Of a stretch of DNA of 64,000 nt, positions 60,454 to 64,000 are shown piece after piece; the first letter of the stretch is position 1, and each line of letters begins with the position of its first letter. Source of the DNA: Methylocaldum sp035627495 (lineage in GTDB: Bacteria > Pseudomonadota > Gammaproteobacteria > Methylococcales > Methylococcaceae); assembly GCF_035627495.1 (NCBI RefSeq), contig NZ_DASPLO010000158.1:1-64000 (forward strand), written 5' to 3'. The notes under the pieces were generated by a model that saw nothing but the letters and a program-made list of their open reading frames with translations, had not been told where the DNA came from and did no database searches. The position numbers were made by a program, and so were the translations under genes.

Positions 60454-63147
60454 ATGAGTTGGTATATGCCAAAGGAAAAAAAGGGCAATCCGGCATCAAT
60501 GTTCCTAAACGGGATGTCTGAATTTAAATCAATCGATCGCTTTACCCGAACATTGCTGGACGGCTTCGACGATGCCGTGTGCATGCTCGACGACGCGGGC
60601 CGCCTCATCTTCATGAATCGGGCGGCGGAGAGGCTATTCGGTTATTCCGAAGAAGAGCTTCGTGGCCGGCCGGTGTTTTCGGAACTGGAGGTGCGGGCGG
60701 AATCCATGCCGCTTCGATGGGGCCGCAAGTCTCCATCGATTGCGCAGGAACGTTTTTTCCATGCCGACGAGACCCGGTTCCGCCGTAAGGACGGGACGGT
60801 ATTCGCCGCCCGCTACAGGCTGACGCCCTTAAAGGAAGGTGACGTCCGTTTACATCTTCTTCACCTTACCTGTACCGGGCCGCATGTGATAAGCGATACC
60901 GCACTCGATACGGAGTCAAACCTCAAGGCGATACTCGACACCATCAGCGATGGGGTCATCGTCATTGACGAGGTCGGGATTATTCAATTGCTCAACCCGG
61001 CCGCCGAGCGATTGTTCGGATACAAACGGGAAGAGTTGATCGGGGAGAATGTCAAACGACTCATGCCTTCGCCGTATCGTGAAGAACACGACGGCTATCT
61101 CGCCAATTATCGTAAAACCGGCATAAGAAAGATTATCGGCACCGGCCGGGAAGTCGCCGGTCAGCGCAAGGACGGCAGCGTCTTCCCGATGTATCTATCC
61201 ATCGGCGAACTTCGGCAAGCGAATCGCCGGTTATTCGTCGGCATCACCCATGATTTGACCCGGCGAAAACAGAACGAGGAATATCTATCGATTCTCTCCG
61301 GGGCGGTGGAGCAAAGCCCGAACGCGATCATGATCGCCGACCTCGAAGGGCGGATCACCTTTGTGAACCGGGCGTTTTGCCGCCTGACCGGCTACAGTAT
61401 CGACGAAGTCATCGGACAGAACCCGCGCCTGTTGCAATCGGGCCAGACGCCTCCGGGAATTTACCGGCGGCTGTGGGAGATGATTCAGGCGGGCAATGAG
61501 TGGCAAGGAGAGATCCAGGACCGGAAAAAATCGGGCGAGCTGTATTGGGCTTTGGAAACGATCACGCCGATTTGCGATGGCGCCGGAAAAATCGCCCGTT
61601 ATCTCGCAACCCAACGGGACATCACCGAGCAGAAGCGCAATAAGGAAGCGTTACAGGAAAGCGAGGAGCGCTTTCGGCAAGTCGCCGAAATGGTCGGGGA
61701 GTGGTTATGGGAGCAGGACTCCGAAGGCCGCTACGTTTACAGCAGCGGCTCGGTCTACGCCATTCTGGGCTTGAAACCCGAGGAAATCATCGGCAAGCGC
61801 TATTTGGATCTCCTGACGCCCGAGGATCGCCAGCACTGGACCGGTACTTTGCCGCCGACCAAGCGCGTTCACGAGTCCTTTTACAAGTTGATCAATCATT
61901 ACCGTCACCGCGACGGGCACGAAGTTTTTACCGAATCCACCGGAGCGCCGATATTCGACGAGCAAGGCCGCGTCATCAAGTGGCGCGGCATGGATTTGGA
62001 TATTACGGCACGCAAGCGGTTCGAGGACACGCTACGGCTGCGCGAGCGGGCCATCGAAGCGGCGAGCGTCGGGATCGTGATCGCCGACGCTCGGCAGCCG
62101 CACTATCCGAATATCTACGTCAATCCGGCGTTGAGTCGGATTACCGGCTACTCGCAGGAGGACCTGCTGGGACGGAACCTCAAGATACTGCAGGGTCCGG
62201 AAACCGAGGAGACCGCCAAAGAAGAGATTCGCGAAGCCTTGCAGCAAGGGACCAGTTGCGAGGTCGTGCTACGAAATTACCGCAAGGACGGGACGCCTTT
62301 TTGGAATGAGCTGCTGCTCTCGCCGGTTCGGGATAATCAAGGTACCGTGACCCATTACATCGGCATCCAAACCGATGTGACCGAGCGTCGGCGGGCGGAA
62401 GAAGAACGGCATGAGCTCGAAATCGCCAAGCACATTCAGCTCTCGCTGCTCCCGAAAAAACCGCTGAATCTCCCGGGTGCCGAGATCGCGGGTGTCTGCG
62501 TGCCGGCAACCCACGTCGGCGGCGATTATTTCGATTATTTCCATTACGACGACAACGCCGACATCGTCATCGCCGATGTATCGGGCCACAGTGTGGGCGC
62601 CGCCCTCATCATGACCGAGATGCGCAGCACCTTGAAGGCCGAGACCCGCAAGACGCCGGACAACCCGTCGCCGCAGAGCACCGCCGAGGTTTTGCGCGCG
62701 CTCAACCAGTTGCTCTACGAAGACTTGAGCGCGGCAGAGCTTTTCATCACGATGTTTTACGTGAAATACGATCTCGAAAAGCGCGTGCTGCGCTATGCCA
62801 ATGCCGGCCATAACCGTGCTTTATTGCTGAGACAGAGCGACTGGATCTGTAGCGAGCTGGATGCGGACGGATTGATTCTCGGCGTCAAGCGAGACGTGAT
62901 TTTCGAGGAGAAAACACTGATCCTGGAGCCGGGCGACCGATTACTGCTCTACACCGACGGGGTGATCGAGGCGCAAAACGAACAGGGAGAATTCTTCGGT
63001 ATCTCTCGATTGTGCAACGTCTTCTCCGCCGATCGCTCGGAATCGCCGGAAACGACCATCGGAAAACTGTTGGATGAGCTGCGGGCATTCTGCGGCAAGA
63101 GCGAATTCGAAGATGACATCACCATGGTGATCTTGCAGGTTCGCTGA
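60454..63147 (+). CDS. Multi-PAS protein with SpoIIE-type PP2C phosphatase domain
   Basis: An 897-residue soluble protein. Five PAS domains lie at about 25-140, 150-275, 280-400, 405-530 and 535-655 (e.g. GRLIFMNRAAERLFGYSEEEL, GRITFVNRAFCRLTGYSIDE, HYPNIYVNPALSRITGYSQE). The last resembles LOV-type PAS but I see no GRNCRFLQ cysteine motif (GRNLKILQ is present). The PP2C domain at about 660-895 has GGDYFDYFHYDDN, IADVSGHSVGAAL and LYTDGVIEAQN with the metal-binding Asp residues. It likely dephosphorylates an anti-sigma antagonist. The true start could be 60466, 60499 or 60514. Confidence 0.87.
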   Translation: MSWYMPKEKKGNPASMFLNGMSEFKSIDRFTRTLLDGFDDAVCMLDDAGRLIFMNRAAERLFGYSEEELRGRPVFSELEVRAESMPLRWGRKSPSIAQERFFHADETRFRRKDGTVFAARYRLTPLKEGDVRLHLLHLTCTGPHVISDTALDTESNLKAILDTISDGVIVIDEVGIIQLLNPAAERLFGYKREELIGENVKRLMPSPYREEHDGYLANYRKTGIRKIIGTGREVAGQRKDGSVFPMYLSIGELRQANRRLFVGITHDLTRRKQNEEYLSILSGAVEQSPNAIMIADLEGRITFVNRAFCRLTGYSIDEVIGQNPRLLQSGQTPPGIYRRLWEMIQAGNEWQGEIQDRKKSGELYWALETITPICDGAGKIARYLATQRDITEQKRNKEALQESEERFRQVAEMVGEWLWEQDSEGRYVYSSGSVYAILGLKPEEIIGKRYLDLLTPEDRQHWTGTLPPTKRVHESFYKLINHYRHRDGHEVFTESTGAPIFDEQGRVIKWRGMDLDITARKRFEDTLRLRERAIEAASVGIVIADARQPHYPNIYVNPALSRITGYSQEDLLGRNLKILQGPETEETAKEEIREALQQGTSCEVVLRNYRKDGTPFWNELLLSPVRDNQGTVTHYIGIQTDVTERRRAEEERHELEIAKHIQLSLLPKKPLNLPGAEIAGVCVPATHVGGDYFDYFHYDDNADIVIADVSGHSVGAALIMTEMRSTLKAETRKTPDNPSPQSTAEVLRALNQLLYEDLSAAELFITMFYVKYDLEKRVLRYANAGHNRALLLRQSDWICSELDADGLILGVKRDVIFEEKTLILEPGDRLLLYTDGVIEAQNEQGEFFGISRLCNVFSADRSESPETTIGKLLDELRAFCGKSEFEDDITMVILQVR

Positions 63148-63621
63148 GACGCTGAATTTCGATGGGTACACCCCGCTTTGTCCGGCTCCGAAATCCCAAT
63201 CTCGCCGAGCGTCAAAACAGTACCGGTGCCGGAAACGCTGAGCCCTTCGACCACGCTCAGGACAAGCTTGTTCCGGTCTACAGAGACGCCTCATTCAATC
63301 AATATAGCCTTCGTAGGCCGGGATAAGGCGTTAGCCATTCCCGGCGTTCGAGTGCCGTATCGATCACTGACGCTTTCATATCCAAGAAACCGCCATACCG
63401 TAGTAAAAAATGCTGTAATGATCCGGGCTTATCACTTGAAGCTCTGAAGAAATGTAGAAACCGTTCGTGTTGAGCCCTTCGACTGCGCTCAGGATGAACT
63501 CCGCGAAGCGGCGTCGAAACACGAAAATCCGACACTTCGACGCCGCGCTAGCGCGCTACGCTCAGGGCGAACGGATTGGTTCAGAGCTTCCTTAACTTAA
63601 CTTTACCGCGATTCACTTCTT
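63148..63621. repeat. Repeat-rich intergenic region
   Basis: No gene is seen. It holds CCCTTCGACCACGCTCAGGA near 63242-63262 and a related TTGAGCCCTTCGACTGCGCT near 63471-63495, a third relative in CTTCGACGCCGCGC near 63537, and an uninterrupted REP-like GTAGGCCGGGATAAG-GCGTTAGCC at 63313-63345 that matches the interrupted one near base 222. Confidence 0.65.
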
Positions 63622-63987
63622 ATGCGCATGGCACCAAATCGCTCTATTACTGCTCTTTTTTGCGTCCTGGCCTTAGCCAGCTGCGCGGAATCGGAGACCA
63701 AAACCTCGACGCAGTCTACGTCCCGCCAGCCGGACTATACCCGGGGCAGGCATGTCTATAACGCCTTTTGTGCCGAATGCCACGACTCGGGCCAAGGCGG
63801 AGCTCCAAGGCTGGATGATTCGGGAGCCTGGGAGTCGCGCGCCTTAGGGTTTCCATCGTTGCTGACGGACCATGCCACGAACGGGTTCTTGGACATGCCG
63901 GAAAAAGGCGCCCGTTCCGACCTGAGCGGCGAAGCCGTTCAGGATGCCGTCCATTACATGATCAGGCAGATCGCGAGCGGCGAGTAG
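63622..63987 (+). CDS. Cytochrome c5-like lipoprotein
   Basis: A 121-residue protein with a lipoprotein signal (ITALFCVLALASCAES). GRHVYNAFCAECHDSGQGG holds the haem motif CAECH at about 52-56, and the likely Met ligand is in FLDMPEKGARSDLS. It matches class I cytochromes c of the c5 type. It is complete. The source of electrons is not clear; the nor operon 6 kb away could be one partner, but that is only a guess. Confidence 0.86.
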   Translation: MRMAPNRSITALFCVLALASCAESETKTSTQSTSRQPDYTRGRHVYNAFCAECHDSGQGGAPRLDDSGAWESRALGFPSLLTDHATNGFLDMPEKGARSDLSGEAVQDAVHYMIRQIASGE

Positions 63988-64000
63988 AAACGGTGTAGAC

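Overview
The window reads as an ordinary chromosomal stretch from a moderately GC-rich gammaproteobacterium. Evidence for that is the set of family-level calls: GreB, TruC, SmrA, YcgN, YeaD, Fe-type SodB, MltB, and an alpha-2-macroglobulin gene followed by pbpC. Several features (norCB, an exosortase-associated small protein, many dispersed short repeats) would fit a Methylococcales-type methanotroph, but no methane-oxidation gene lies here, so that placement is only an inference. I see no rRNA, tRNA, CRISPR array, prophage or intact insertion sequence.

Layout. 0.4-5 kb (minus strand): a molybdenum-related operon made of a YcgN-type cysteine-cluster protein, a degenerate MoeA-like protein, a MoeA fused to a molybdate-type substrate-binding domain, and a DNA-binding protein carrying the same substrate-binding domain. 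5.4-8.3 kb: YeaD mutarotase, TruC, a NYN/LOTUS nuclease-like protein and a small unknown. 8.9-10.8 kb: an orphan MotA-like/OmpA-MotB-like proton-channel pair, flanked by two copies of a repeat element of about 435 bp. 11.2-15.3 kb: CapA-like phosphoesterase, SmrA, a small-molecule kinase, GreB and a small secreted protein. 15.5-20 kb: a second molybdenum locus, with a MocA-type cytidylyltransferase divergent from a two-subunit molybdenum hydroxylase and its XdhC maturation factor. 20-27.5 kb: CAAX-type protease plus sodium symporter, small secreted and membrane proteins, SRPBCC, CYTH, a LysR regulator divergent from a secreted SnoaL-like protein, and sodB.

27.7-31.9 kb: a histidine kinase, a stand-alone receiver and a sigma-54 activator in one operon. 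32-42.8 kb: a secreted coiled-coil protein, a GAF-GspE/PilB ATPase, a CHASE2 cyclase, and convergent to them a TPR beta-barrel protein with a FecR-domain protein, then MltB. 42.9-45 kb: two cupredoxin-type proteins with complementary copper motifs. 45-54 kb: a 2151-residue alpha-2-macroglobulin lipoprotein and PbpC, which seems to start at CTG. 54-64 kb: an unrecognised protein, a nitric oxide reductase operon with an extra small membrane protein, DUF2076, an SDR, a TIGR04073-type protein, a multi-PAS SpoIIE-type phosphatase and a cytochrome c lipoprotein.

The parts most worth a second look are: the molybdenum operon with the same sensor domain on an enzyme and on a DNA-binding protein; the split-looking copper protein pair; the repeat element family with terminal inverted repeats; a REP-like palindrome interrupted by another repeat; the non-standard pbpC start; and the unnamed membrane protein at the head of the nor operon.
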